Positions 8,606-16,935 of a stretch of DNA of 64,000 bases are shown here, one piece after another. The position numbers and the translations under genes were made by a program. The notes beneath the pieces are model-generated. The model made no database searches and was not told the DNA's origin. It was given only the letters and a program-made list of their open reading frames with translations. The stretch is taken from positions 89,495 to 153,494 of the forward strand of contig DLAA01000160.1 of assembly GCA_002493835.1 (NCBI GenBank), read 5' to 3'. Source of the stretch: Lachnospiraceae bacterium UBA7060 (GTDB lineage: Bacteria; Bacillota; Clostridia; Lachnospirales; Lachnospiraceae). The number at the start of each line of letters is the position of its first letter. Positions within the stretch are counted from its first letter, which is position 1.

Positions 8606-9640
8606 TTATGTCTCACGTTTTCTGTCATATATCCGAAGCACCGCCCGCAGCAGACGAAGAAGCATGCCGCCGGGATACTGCATCCCAACATACAAAAGCT
8701 GGTTGGAACGTTCTGTCACTAAAATCGGTGTATTCTGCACAAGCTCCTTCACTTTTTCATCACTAAAAATGCGTTGAATGCGCTTTCTATAGTCCTTTCC
8801 AGGACCCCGCAGCTCATTCTTCATCACATACAAAAGCATATAACAGTATTCACGGGCTGCGGCACCCGCACCATCCGGCGCCTTCTTATCCTCCGCTGTC
8901 CTTCTCACAGCCTCCATCAGACGCTGCACACCTGCAAAAAGTCCCTCATCATAGCGGTGTACCAAAGATCCCTCCACATAGCGGTAGTGATAGTAGAAGG
9001 CACCTTTCATAATGACCACCCGGCTGCTCGCAAGCATAGCCGGATACATCAGGTTCGTATCATCTCCAAAGCGGAGACTATAATCATAGTAAACTTCATT
9101 CCCCTCAAAAAGAGATTTCTCACACAACTTCATACAGCGCGACAGAGGTATCACCTTTTTCTCTTCCCCGATCAGCTTGGCCTTGATCTCCCGCCTCAGT
9201 CTTTCACCCTCATAGATACCGGGCGTGACGCCGCTTGCAACCTGTACCTTTCCCCTCTGTTTCTCCACCACATGGTTGCAGCAGACGATCTCTCCGGGTT
9301 TTCCTGTCAGACGCTCCGCCATCTCAGAAAGCGTCTCCGGTTCCAGGTAATCGTCGCTGTCCACAAACATATAGTAATCACCCAAAGCCTTTCTCATGCC
9401 TGCCACACAGGCAGCTGTAGGCCCGCTGTTCTTTTGGTGAACAACACGCACCCGCTCATTCTTCTCGCCATACGCATCGCAGATTGCACCGCTTTCATCT
9501 GTGGATTCGTCATCCACCAAAAGCACCTCAATATGCCTGTAAGTCTGTCTCAGAATACTGTCCACACATTCCCGCAGATAGGCCGCTTTGTTATATACAG
9601 GTACAATGACGCTGATTGTCGGATTTGATTTCTTGATCAT
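8606..9640 (-). CDS. Glycosyltransferase family 2
   Basis: 344 residues with a GT-A domain: ISVIVPVYNKAAYLRECVDS, the VDDESTDES nucleotide-binding stretch, and VDSDDYL (the DXD-type metal site) near residue 100. The C-terminal half is typical of capsular GT2 enzymes and has no membrane segment. The start overlaps the preceding gene's TGA as ATGA at 9637-9640, indicating coupling with the next-door GT2. The sugar donor cannot be predicted. Confidence 0.88.
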   Translation of the reverse strand: MIKKSNPTISVIVPVYNKAAYLRECVDSILRQTYRHIEVLLVDDESTDESGAICDAYGEKNERVRVVHQKNSGPTAACVAGMRKALGDYYMFVDSDDYLEPETLSEMAERLTGKPGEIVCCNHVVEKQRGKVQVASGVTPGIYEGERLRREIKAKLIGEEKKVIPLSRCMKLCEKSLFEGNEVYYDYSLRFGDDTNLMYPAMLASSRVVIMKGAFYYHYRYVEGSLVHRYDEGLFAGVQRLMEAVRRTAEDKKAPDGAGAAAREYCYMLLYVMKNELRGPGKDYRKRIQRIFSDEKVKELVQNTPILVTERSNQLLYVGMQYPGGMLLRLLRAVLRIYDRKRET

Positions 9641-10656
9641 GCTGCCTTCTCTCTTCTTTCTTTTTGCAGGCGGTAAAGACAGACATACAATCTGGGAAAA
9701 GCAGCAAACATTCTCACCTTAATCCCATAGCCGTCTGGCAGATAGGAATAGCATTCCTTCCCCTTCACCAGCCCTTTTAGTTTTTTACGGCACACCTGCA
9801 GATATCCCTGCGCCTTTTTCCTCTCCTTCTCAGGAAGGAGAGCCAGCTTTCCCACTGTCAGCATGACCGCCACCATAATCTGTGCATTCACCTGCGGCGT
9901 AAGCGATGCCTCCTGCCTCACAATCCGCTCTCCAGCCATCTCCCAACAGGTAATCTGATCCATGTATGCAGGTGTAAATGGTCTCTGCATGACGCCGCCG
10001 GGATTTTGATAATATCCATAGCCCGGGTAAGATGTCTCCACAACCTTTCTCACGCGGGGCAGCAGTTCCACCAGAAACAGCATATCCTCACCCACAGTAA
10101 GTCCCTCCCGAAACCGCACAGGACCGATCAGACTCCGTCTGTAAAGTTTACTCCAGCAGCGTGTATTTCCCCGCAGAATGCCTTCCCTTAGATAGCTGCT
10201 GCCATCAAATGTTTGTGCCTCCTGCATGCCCGTCAGCTCCCGGGACATCCTCCCTTCTGCTATCAGTGTTTCCCACTCCTCCTGGGTACCCCAGACAGCA
10301 AACCCACAGCCTGCCATGTCACTGCCTGTCGATACCAGCTGCTCTTTTAGCCCACGGAGCACACCCGGACGCAGCCTGTCATCCGCGTCCACAAACATAA
10401 GATACTCTCCTTTGGCCTGCTCTATTCCCCGGTTGCGCGCCGCGGAAACCCCCAGGTCCGGCAGGGCAGTCACCTGCAGGCACCCGTATCTTTCATGCAG
10501 CCTCTCACACAGAACCGCCGTCCCGTCTGTAGATCCGTCATTTATGACCAGAATTTCCAGTTCCTCATAATCCTGCATGACAATGCTCTCTATACACTTT
10601 TCCAGATACTTCTCCCCATTGTGAACTGGGACGATAACCGTGATCAGCTCCTTCAT
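9637..10656 (-). CDS. Glycosyltransferase family 2
   Basis: About 339 residues. The GT-A core is evident: ITVIVPVHNGEKYLEKCIES, INDGSTDGT, and VDADDRL as the metal-binding motif. The frame is open for 36 more codons upstream, but the ATG at 10656 has an AGGG-type site about 9 bases away and gives the standard GT2 N-terminus, so it is chosen. It is translationally coupled to the following GT2 gene. Acceptor and donor are unknown. Confidence 0.87.
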   Translation of the reverse strand: MKELITVIVPVHNGEKYLEKCIESIVMQDYEELEILVINDGSTDGTAVLCERLHERYGCLQVTALPDLGVSAARNRGIEQAKGEYLMFVDADDRLRPGVLRGLKEQLVSTGSDMAGCGFAVWGTQEEWETLIAEGRMSRELTGMQEAQTFDGSSYLREGILRGNTRCWSKLYRRSLIGPVRFREGLTVGEDMLFLVELLPRVRKVVETSYPGYGYYQNPGGVMQRPFTPAYMDQITCWEMAGERIVRQEASLTPQVNAQIMVAVMLTVGKLALLPEKERKKAQGYLQVCRKKLKGLVKGKECYSYLPDGYGIKVRMFAAFPRLYVCLYRLQKERREKAA

Positions 10657-10687
10657 CTTATAAAACCCTTCCCAAATCCAGCTACGC

Positions 10688-11227
10688 TCACTCTGCTGCC
10701 AATTCTCTCTTCCGGCCGCAGTTTTCCCTTCTCTGGTAAAACATTGTCCCGGCAGGCACCTCACCTCTCACCACGCTTCCAGCGGCGATCACACAGTCAT
10801 CCCCGATCTTTGCACCTTTCAAGATCGTGCAGTTTGCTCCAACCCAGACTCGGTCCCCGATCGTAATCTCACCGATCAGATACTCACTGTTACTATTTTT
10901 GTAATTGTGGTCATGGTCAACAATCACCGTATTATTTCCAAATTTACAGTAATCCCCAATCTGTGTTCTCCCCATACAGGCCACACTGCTGCCCGTATTA
11001 AAGAAAACATGCGCTCCGATTTGAAGCCTGCCATCCGCTCCGCATTGAAAATAGAGCTGTCCCCGATTCTGGATCCTCTCGCCGAGCGTCAAATGCCCTC
11101 CCCGCTCAAGCTCCAAATGTACCTGATCAAATCCCTCTATCAGGGGAACTCTGATTCTTCTGCCATAACGACATTTCCAATATATGATCTTTGCCGCGCT
11201 CTTTGCCGCGCGCCCTAGTTTTCCCAT
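10688..11227 (-). CDS. Left-handed beta-helix acyltransferase (WbbJ/maltose O-acetyltransferase type)
   Basis: 179 residues with hexapeptide repeats such as IGDYCKFGNN, IGDRVWVGAN and IGDDCVIAAGSVV. VDHDHNY contains the His expected to act as the general base. Members of this family O-acetylate or N-acetylate sugars from acetyl-CoA in the cytoplasm. A GGAGCGG stretch precedes the ATG at 11227. It probably acetylates a sugar of the repeat unit before export. Confidence 0.85.
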   Translation of the reverse strand: MGKLGRAAKSAAKIIYWKCRYGRRIRVPLIEGFDQVHLELERGGHLTLGERIQNRGQLYFQCGADGRLQIGAHVFFNTGSSVACMGRTQIGDYCKFGNNTVIVDHDHNYKNSNSEYLIGEITIGDRVWVGANCTILKGAKIGDDCVIAAGSVVRGEVPAGTMFYQRRENCGRKRELAAE

Positions 11228-11249
11228 CCGTTTCCGCTCCTATCCCTTT

Positions 11250-12311
11250 TCAGCGCCGCACCGTACAAGCCCGCTCATATATCTCTTCCAACTTTTCGAG
11301 ATGCCTTTCCAAACTGTACTCGGACACTGCCCTATCTCTGGCTGCCCTCCCCAGAGCTGCCAGCTGCCTCTCATCCGCCAGGAGCTTTTCCATTGCCCTT
11401 GCCATCGCCTCCACATCTCCGGGAACCGTCAGATAACCGCTCTCCCCGTCGCGAAGCATCTGTGGAATACCTCCTACCGTAGTAGTTATGATGCCAAGAC
11501 CATAGGCCATCGCCTCCAAAACTGCCACGGGCATGCCCTCATGATAACTCGGAAACAAAAAGATGCTGCTCTTTTCGAGAAGCCGCTCCTTCTCCTCTCC
11601 CCGCACCCAGCCGGGAAAAGAGACACTCTCAGCAAGCCCTCTGTCTGTAAAGGCCCTTTGTAACCGTTCTTTCTCTCCATCCCCCGCCACGATAAGTCTG
11701 ACATCTGGGAACCGCTTTTTGACCCATTCCAGCACTGCCGGAATATCAAAACACCCTTTTCTCTCCCCGATCGCCCCCAGAAACAAAATCTGATCATGTT
11801 TTCTTCCCCTGTCAAAGGGCACCGCGGGAATGCGACAGTAATTTTCCAAAATGTCGATCCTCTCACGCGGCACGATCTTCTCAAGACGTCCGGCCCATTC
11901 CGCCGAAAGCGCCACCAGCCGTGTACACTTCCCATAAACCCAGTGAACCCGTCTCCTCTTTGCCTCGGAAGCCTTCTCATAAAACGCGTCGAATTCCGCT
12001 CCGTGTATATGATTGACCACGGGGATTCCTTTGACTGCACTCCAAAGAATAAACGGCATTTTCCGATAAAAGCTGGGTCCAAAAGAAGAATGCACATGTA
12101 AAAGATCCGGCGGATCCTTTCGTAAAAGCCGGAAGAAAGTCCAGTATGCCTTCAGCGCTTTCCACAGTTTATCCCACTTACTGCCATCCCGATAAGACTC
12201 AATATAGGTGATGCGGTGCCTCTTCTCCAGCACACTCCCCCGATATCCATTCACCACAGAGGCTATCCCGCCCTTCACGTCCCTGTCCGGCACGATCATA
12301 CATACATGCAA
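11250..12311 (-). CDS. Glycosyltransferase family 4, TTG start
   Basis: 353 residues. The GT4 signatures include MIVPDRDVKGGIASVV at the N-terminus, a HIHGAEFD acceptor-side segment, FLGAIGERKG and the YHEGMPVAVLEAMAYG donor motif (EX7E). The start is probably TTG at 12311, 7 bases after GGGAG; the next Met at 12299 is too far from that site. The sequence between this gene and the priming-transferase gene is occupied by the MITE-like element at 12344-12545, so coupling between the two has been interrupted. Confidence 0.86.
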   Translation of the reverse strand: MHVCMIVPDRDVKGGIASVVNGYRGSVLEKRHRITYIESYRDGSKWDKLWKALKAYWTFFRLLRKDPPDLLHVHSSFGPSFYRKMPFILWSAVKGIPVVNHIHGAEFDAFYEKASEAKRRRVHWVYGKCTRLVALSAEWAGRLEKIVPRERIDILENYCRIPAVPFDRGRKHDQILFLGAIGERKGCFDIPAVLEWVKKRFPDVRLIVAGDGEKERLQRAFTDRGLAESVSFPGWVRGEEKERLLEKSSIFLFPSYHEGMPVAVLEAMAYGLGIITTTVGGIPQMLRDGESGYLTVPGDVEAMARAMEKLLADERQLAALGRAARDRAVSEYSLERHLEKLEEIYERACTVRR

Positions 12312-12331
12312 TGTTTTTCTCCCTTTTCTCT

Positions 12332-12557
12332 TTATTTGGATCCTAGGTAATTGCGAAACTCATCTCAATACTGAAATAATTGTGCAAATAACATAATCAT
12401 AAGCAGACCCTTGGAAAACGCCAGTACTTGGCAAGGTCCTTTCGAGCCTAGTACTGCTGCGTTTGGAGTGGAGCGAAAGCGTGTCTGTGTTGATTATGCT
12501 ATTTGTGCAATTTCAACATACATGACAGAGTTTCGCAATTGCCTATTATTTGGATCC
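12332..12557. mobile_element. MITE-like inverted-repeat element (12344-12545) with 12-bp target duplication
   Basis: The 202-bp element starts TAGGTAATTGCGAAACTC and ends with its near-perfect inverted copy, GAGTTTCGCAATTGCCTA (one mismatch in 18). The complementarity continues inward: AATTGTGCAAATAACATAATCA pairs with a diverged copy, and AGTACT and CAGAC/GTCTG pairs lie near the centre. The whole element could fold into a long hairpin. TTATTTGGATCC is repeated exactly on both sides (12332-12343 and 12546-12557). There is no transposase frame inside, so it is non-autonomous. A 12-bp duplication is in the range reported for some IS4-type elements, but the parent is not identified here. Confidence 0.8.
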
Positions 12558-13958
12558 CCTTCCGGTAAGCACAACCACAATCGTCCGAAACAGTATTTTA
12601 ATATCCAGTCCCAGCGTCCAATTGTCGATGTATTCCAGATCCAGCTTCACCACCTCATCAAAATCCACAATTTCGCTGCGCCCGCTGATCTGCCACAGAC
12701 CCGTCAGCCCCGGCGTCATGCTGATTCTGCGTCTGTAATGGGAATTGTACTGCTCAAACTCACCCTCCGTCGGCGGCCTTGTTCCCACAAGGCTCATATC
12801 GCCCTTCACGATATTCAAAAACTGCGGAAGCTCGTCTATACTTGTCTTCCGTATAAACTTGCCGACCTTTGTGATTCGGGGATCGTTCTCCATCTTGAAC
12901 ATAAGCCCCTGCATTTCATTCTGTGCTTCCAGCTCCTTTTTTCTCTCCTCCGCATCGATATACATGGATCGAAATTTATAAATCTTAAATCGACGGCCGT
13001 TCTTTCCGATTCTGGTCTGCGCAAAAAAGACAGGTCCTGGCGAATCGCATTTGATCGCAAGTGCCACAAACGGCGTCAAAACAGCCGTTATAATACAACC
13101 CACCAGCCCTCCGACAATATCAATCAATCGTTTGACAACCATGCGCCTGTAATCAAAATGGTTGATAGAATAAGTCACCACCGTGTATCCCGCAAAGCTT
13201 CCCACATGCACTTCCTTACTTGGTCTTTCTATGATATCGATATTGTAATGACACGCCACTCCCATGGACTCCAGATCGTAGATCATATGCTTCACATAGC
13301 CCATATCCTCATCCGGCAGATTGATAAACACCTCGTCAAGCGGCATCTGCCTCGCCATAGAAAGCACGTTCTCCCGATTTGCATTTATTGTTATATCATC
13401 TATCAATTCACCCTTTTTATCCGCATCTACACAGGCCAGCGCAACGATTTCATAATTGATATCCATGGCCTCCTTCAGCCGGATCACCGTCTGTTCAAGC
13501 ACCGCTTCTTTTGCGATGATCATGATTTTTACAATGTTGGATTTCGCCGTAAAGTAAACACGCAGACCCTTTTTCATGGCAAGTCTCACAAGCCACACAA
13601 TCACGACATTCAGAATGGCAAAATATCCCATCACAAGACGGGAGACATCCGCACCTCTTTGCAGCATAAAGAGAAGCGCCATCATGGACAGCTCCATAAA
13701 GATATTAAATTTGGTAACCGCTATCAATTCAACCAGAATGCCTCTCTTAATAAACTCCCTGTTCCAATCGAACAGAAAGCTGTAGATTGTACAGAACAGC
13801 AGAAAGCCGACACCCACCACAAAGTGGAGCTCCGGCTCCATAACGCGGGCAAATTTCCCAAACCGCATCAGAATGGCAATGGTATATGTCAGCGCAATGC
13901 TGACCAGATCGGAAAAGAGCAGTAGGTAACTCTCTACCAGTTTCATTTTTCGATTCAT
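12546..13958 (-). CDS. Priming polyprenyl-phosphate sugar-phosphate transferase (WbaP/CpsE/EpsL type)
   Basis: 470 residues. The N-terminal half has several TM segments and a CoA-binding-like/CBS-like soluble region. The C-terminal catalytic domain has all family motifs: SPGPVFFAQTRIG, FKIYKFRSM, a KTSIDELPQF Asp-Glu pair, MSLVGTRPP and PGLTGLWQISGR. These enzymes transfer a hexose-1-phosphate from a UDP-sugar to undecaprenyl phosphate and so start each repeat unit. This is the only priming enzyme in the window. The ATG at 13958 overlaps the upstream stop as ATGA. The TAA at 12546-12548 lies within one copy of the target duplication, so the MITE inserted directly after the stop without damaging the protein. 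Confidence 0.93.
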   Translation of the reverse strand: MNRKMKLVESYLLLFSDLVSIALTYTIAILMRFGKFARVMEPELHFVVGVGFLLFCTIYSFLFDWNREFIKRGILVELIAVTKFNIFMELSMMALLFMLQRGADVSRLVMGYFAILNVVIVWLVRLAMKKGLRVYFTAKSNIVKIMIIAKEAVLEQTVIRLKEAMDINYEIVALACVDADKKGELIDDITINANRENVLSMARQMPLDEVFINLPDEDMGYVKHMIYDLESMGVACHYNIDIIERPSKEVHVGSFAGYTVVTYSINHFDYRRMVVKRLIDIVGGLVGCIITAVLTPFVALAIKCDSPGPVFFAQTRIGKNGRRFKIYKFRSMYIDAEERKKELEAQNEMQGLMFKMENDPRITKVGKFIRKTSIDELPQFLNIVKGDMSLVGTRPPTEGEFEQYNSHYRRRISMTPGLTGLWQISGRSEIVDFDEVVKLDLEYIDNWTLGLDIKILFRTIVVVLTGRGSK

Positions 13959-15205
13959 AGAATTACCTCATTTCCATCATCCTTAGATTGTCCCGGCAAG
14001 ACATCCCTGCACCCCATCATCAAGAGTAAGTAGTTCCTTCCTATATAAATGGAAATCAAATGCGCCTCCACCACCGTATACACGGCAAACATCACAAACA
14101 GTGTAAGCCCACAGGCGTCGCGCCGCCGCCACAGCTTCCATAAAAGTAAAAGATTCGCCGCCACATACAAAATCCCCGGAATCACGCCATAGCGGTAAAA
14201 CACCTTGACCCATCCCATATCGAAATAATAGTTCATATTGTTCTCATTGGAAAATGCCGACCAAGTCTGGATCATACCGTCATTATTTTCAGAATCCGTG
14301 AGTGATATAATTCTGCCGTTGATATAGCGGTCAATTTTTCCGAGAGTCACAATATGCTTATTATCCCTGGGATTGAGAAAGAAAAACTCATTCCACTGCG
14401 CCTCCCTCACCCTCTGGGCACAAACCGCCGCATCCACAGAAAAAGCAATGCACAAAAGAAATATAAGAAGGCCGCAGACATAGAAAAAAGTCATTTTCCT
14501 AAAGCGCTTCACAAAAGTGAAAAGCGCGGCTCCGCATAGATACACAGTGGTAATCAGCATACTCGTCTTGGATCCTGTAAGAAGATAAACCCCCACATTG
14601 AGCAGCATCAGAAACAGATAACCGTACCATTTCATCTGGTCAAACCAAACATAAACGCCCAGCGCCGCCAGCATAAAAAACATGCAGGACAAGGCGTTCG
14701 GATGCCCCATGCCAAGCGTATAGCGGGTCTCCGCCGCCGCTTCCTGTCCGATATAGCGTGTGGTCTCCGCCGACTCATGTCCATAAGCCTGTGTCAGACT
14801 CATATCCCCGTAAATTCCTGTCACCGACAGCGCTATGATGGCAAGGCATCCCGCCAGGGTCACATAAAAAGTGTATTTCAACGCTTCCCTAAGGGGAATT
14901 CCCTTGCAGGCCGCCACGAATGTCACAATGCGGATTATGTCGTTTGCCCCTGTGACCCGGTAGGAAATCAGTCCCACCGCCTCCATCAGAAAAATCCCAA
15001 TCCACTCCCGCAGCTCATAGCGGGTGAGCACAAGTTTTGCGGCAAACAAAAGAAAGGTCAACCGAAACAGATACCCTTCAATGGGATTGATATAGCTGCT
15101 CTTGTCAATAATAACCATAAGAAGCTCTATGGTCAGTCCAATATAGAAAACAAGACGGGGAACCGGGCTTTCATCCCGAAACCGCCTGTAAAGATCTTGT
15201 ATCAT
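13955..15205 (-). CDS. Wzy-like oligosaccharide repeat-unit polymerase
   Basis: About 416 residues with ten or so membrane segments. The periplasmic-type loop contains ETRYTLGMGHPNALSCMFF, a stretch close to the RxGxxHPN-like motif of Firmicutes Wzy proteins, followed by LLTGSKTSMLITTVYL. It should polymerise lipid-linked repeat units outside the membrane. The start at 15205 overlaps the upstream TGA as ATGA, with GGAGG 11 bases before it; the frame is open further upstream without a better site. It sits directly before the priming transferase. Confidence 0.82.
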   Translation of the reverse strand: MIQDLYRRFRDESPVPRLVFYIGLTIELLMVIIDKSSYINPIEGYLFRLTFLLFAAKLVLTRYELREWIGIFLMEAVGLISYRVTGANDIIRIVTFVAACKGIPLREALKYTFYVTLAGCLAIIALSVTGIYGDMSLTQAYGHESAETTRYIGQEAAAETRYTLGMGHPNALSCMFFMLAALGVYVWFDQMKWYGYLFLMLLNVGVYLLTGSKTSMLITTVYLCGAALFTFVKRFRKMTFFYVCGLLIFLLCIAFSVDAAVCAQRVREAQWNEFFFLNPRDNKHIVTLGKIDRYINGRIISLTDSENNDGMIQTWSAFSNENNMNYYFDMGWVKVFYRYGVIPGILYVAANLLLLWKLWRRRDACGLTLFVMFAVYTVVEAHLISIYIGRNYLLLMMGCRDVLPGQSKDDGNEVIL

Positions 15206-16158
15206 GTCTTCTCTTTCCTCCACACTCCCCTCAGCGCCGCCATTCCATGCGCTTTCCGCAGGCATTGTTTCCCTGTAAGCTTCACCTTCTTCCAGGCTAT
15301 TCCCGCTTTGCTTATCTTAGGGGCAATGAGAAAATCATATTCTTCCCGGTGTGCCCGCAGATATTCGGGGAAGCTCTCATCAATCTCCACCCGGACAAAT
15401 TTCGCCTCCCGGTCAAAGATATCCTCGCCGCATAGGAGCCTGTCCACAGCCTCATTTAAATATCGCTTGCTATTATATTCCTGATGGGCCGCCGCTCTCA
15501 CTTTTACACCGATGCGCTTCGCCACATCCCGCTCACCGTCTCCGCCCATATAACCGAAGTGCCAGCCGCCCTCTGCAATCCGCACGCTCCGTTCATCCCC
15601 CGGGGACACTTCCCGCAAAAAGACGATCCCTTCCTTGGGCAGCCCAGCAAAACTGCAGACCTTTGTTCCCAGCCATTGCCGCTTTTCTACCCCTGCAAAC
15701 TCTCCCGTGATGGAGAGCAGATTCCCGGAAATCTCTTCCATATTTAAAAAACAATAAAACATGCGCTGGGCCAGATGATAAATTTTTGAAGGATCAAAAT
15801 TTTTGAAAAGCGTCCGCAGGGTTTCGGGATTGGGAATCTCGTCCACGTCACCAAAAATAATAATATCATCCGCCCTGCAGTCTCCCATACCGCGAATCAG
15901 CTGATTCTTCTGATACTTGTCACGCTCGTGGGTAGTGACTCCTTCCATAGGAGAGTCCTCCACAGCCACATAAGTAATTTTATCCGCAAACTCCGCAAAC
16001 ATCTCCCGATTTTTTGCAAAAATCATTTCCTTCGGCTCCCCGGAAAAGGTAACCGTAGACTCCTCCAGCACAAATCGATCCACATAGGGGGAAAGAATCT
16101 GCATTCTAAGCTTTAATATATCCAGTTCATTAAAAAATGGGATGCAGTCATATATCAT
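15202..16158 (-). CDS. Glycosyltransferase family 17-like protein
   Basis: 318 residues beginning MIYDCIPFFNELDILKLRM, the characteristic start of GT17 (beta-1,4-mannosyl-glycoprotein N-acetylglucosaminyltransferase family) proteins. IIIFGDVDEIPNP provides the DXD-like metal site. Bacterial members occur in capsule and LPS loci, where the sugar is usually unknown. It is coupled to the polymerase gene by an ATGA overlap and follows the DUF5672 gene by 3 bases. Confidence 0.85.
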   Translation of the reverse strand: MIYDCIPFFNELDILKLRMQILSPYVDRFVLEESTVTFSGEPKEMIFAKNREMFAEFADKITYVAVEDSPMEGVTTHERDKYQKNQLIRGMGDCRADDIIIFGDVDEIPNPETLRTLFKNFDPSKIYHLAQRMFYCFLNMEEISGNLLSITGEFAGVEKRQWLGTKVCSFAGLPKEGIVFLREVSPGDERSVRIAEGGWHFGYMGGDGERDVAKRIGVKVRAAAHQEYNSKRYLNEAVDRLLCGEDIFDREAKFVRVEIDESFPEYLRAHREEYDFLIAPKISKAGIAWKKVKLTGKQCLRKAHGMAALRGVWRKEKT

Positions 16159-16161
16159 GCG

Positions 16162-16935
16162 TTATTTATCCTTTCTTCTCCAGAACAGCAGAGGCCGGAT
16201 ACAGTCCTTACACCTCTGCCACCTGACCTTCCAGGGATTAAAAAATTGAGGGTACTGTGCATTCCTGCCCCGCCACTTGTGAAAGAGAAAGGGCGCCTCC
16301 ACATCCATAATCTCCGGAATCATATGTTCATGGCCAAAATACTTTGCCACCTCAATGGGCGCAAACCGCATCCCCGCATCCTCAATCACATTTCTATACT
16401 TACAGCAAAGGAACATATCTTCATTATAATTGTCATCCTCTGCCATCTTTTCCCACTTGAGATTTGCCTGCCCGGGAAAATCTAAAAGCCTTTTGCTGCG
16501 GATGGACACACTGTTTCCCACGCGGACAATATCTCCTTTGGCATCCCGGTAAGCATAATCGTTATCCGGCAGGGGCCACGGCGAGCCGATATAGTCATAG
16601 TTAAGAAATTCATCCCGCCAGCTCTCGGGATGCACCACAAATCCATCTGCATGAACGATCAGTGCAAAATCGGTATGAATATGCTTACCCAGTTCATACA
16701 CCATTTTGTAGTTAAATTTATCAATATTGTCCAGTTTTGAAGTGTGAGAATAACGGATGGATTTCGGCATGGTAAAGGGTTTTCTGTGAGTAATCAGCAC
16801 CACATCTCCGAACGCAATTCTACGCATACTGTATTCCATAGCGTGGATCGTCTCGTAAATATCCACGCTGGTCATAGCCGCCAAAGTGACATTTTGCAGT
16901 TTCAATTTTTCTTCTTGCACTTGTACCTTCTTCAA
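16162..16935 (-). CDS. DUF5672 family protein, putative glycosyltransferase, TTG start
   Basis: 257 residues. FALIVHADGFVVHPESWRDE, the YIGSPWP stretch and VRVGNSVSIRSKRLL are typical of DUF5672, a family found in glycan loci with a GT-A-like layout; HADGF may be the metal-binding site. Translation probably starts at the TTG at 16935, which overlaps the upstream stop as TTGA and lies 5 bases after AAGGGGG. Its enzymatic role is not established. Confidence 0.75.
   Translation of the reverse strand: MKKVQVQEEKLKLQNVTLAAMTSVDIYETIHAMEYSMRRIAFGDVVLITHRKPFTMPKSIRYSHTSKLDNIDKFNYKMVYELGKHIHTDFALIVHADGFVVHPESWRDEFLNYDYIGSPWPLPDNDYAYRDAKGDIVRVGNSVSIRSKRLLDFPGQANLKWEKMAEDDNYNEDMFLCCKYRNVIEDAGMRFAPIEVAKYFGHEHMIPEIMDVEAPFLFHKWRGRNAQYPQFFNPWKVRWQRCKDCIRPLLFWRRKDK

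Noticed and set aside
12411..13925. A 504-codon plus-strand open frame
   Set aside because: It lies entirely opposite the well-supported priming transferase and the MITE, has a low-complexity His/Arg/Gln-rich composition and no ribosome site. It is a shadow frame.
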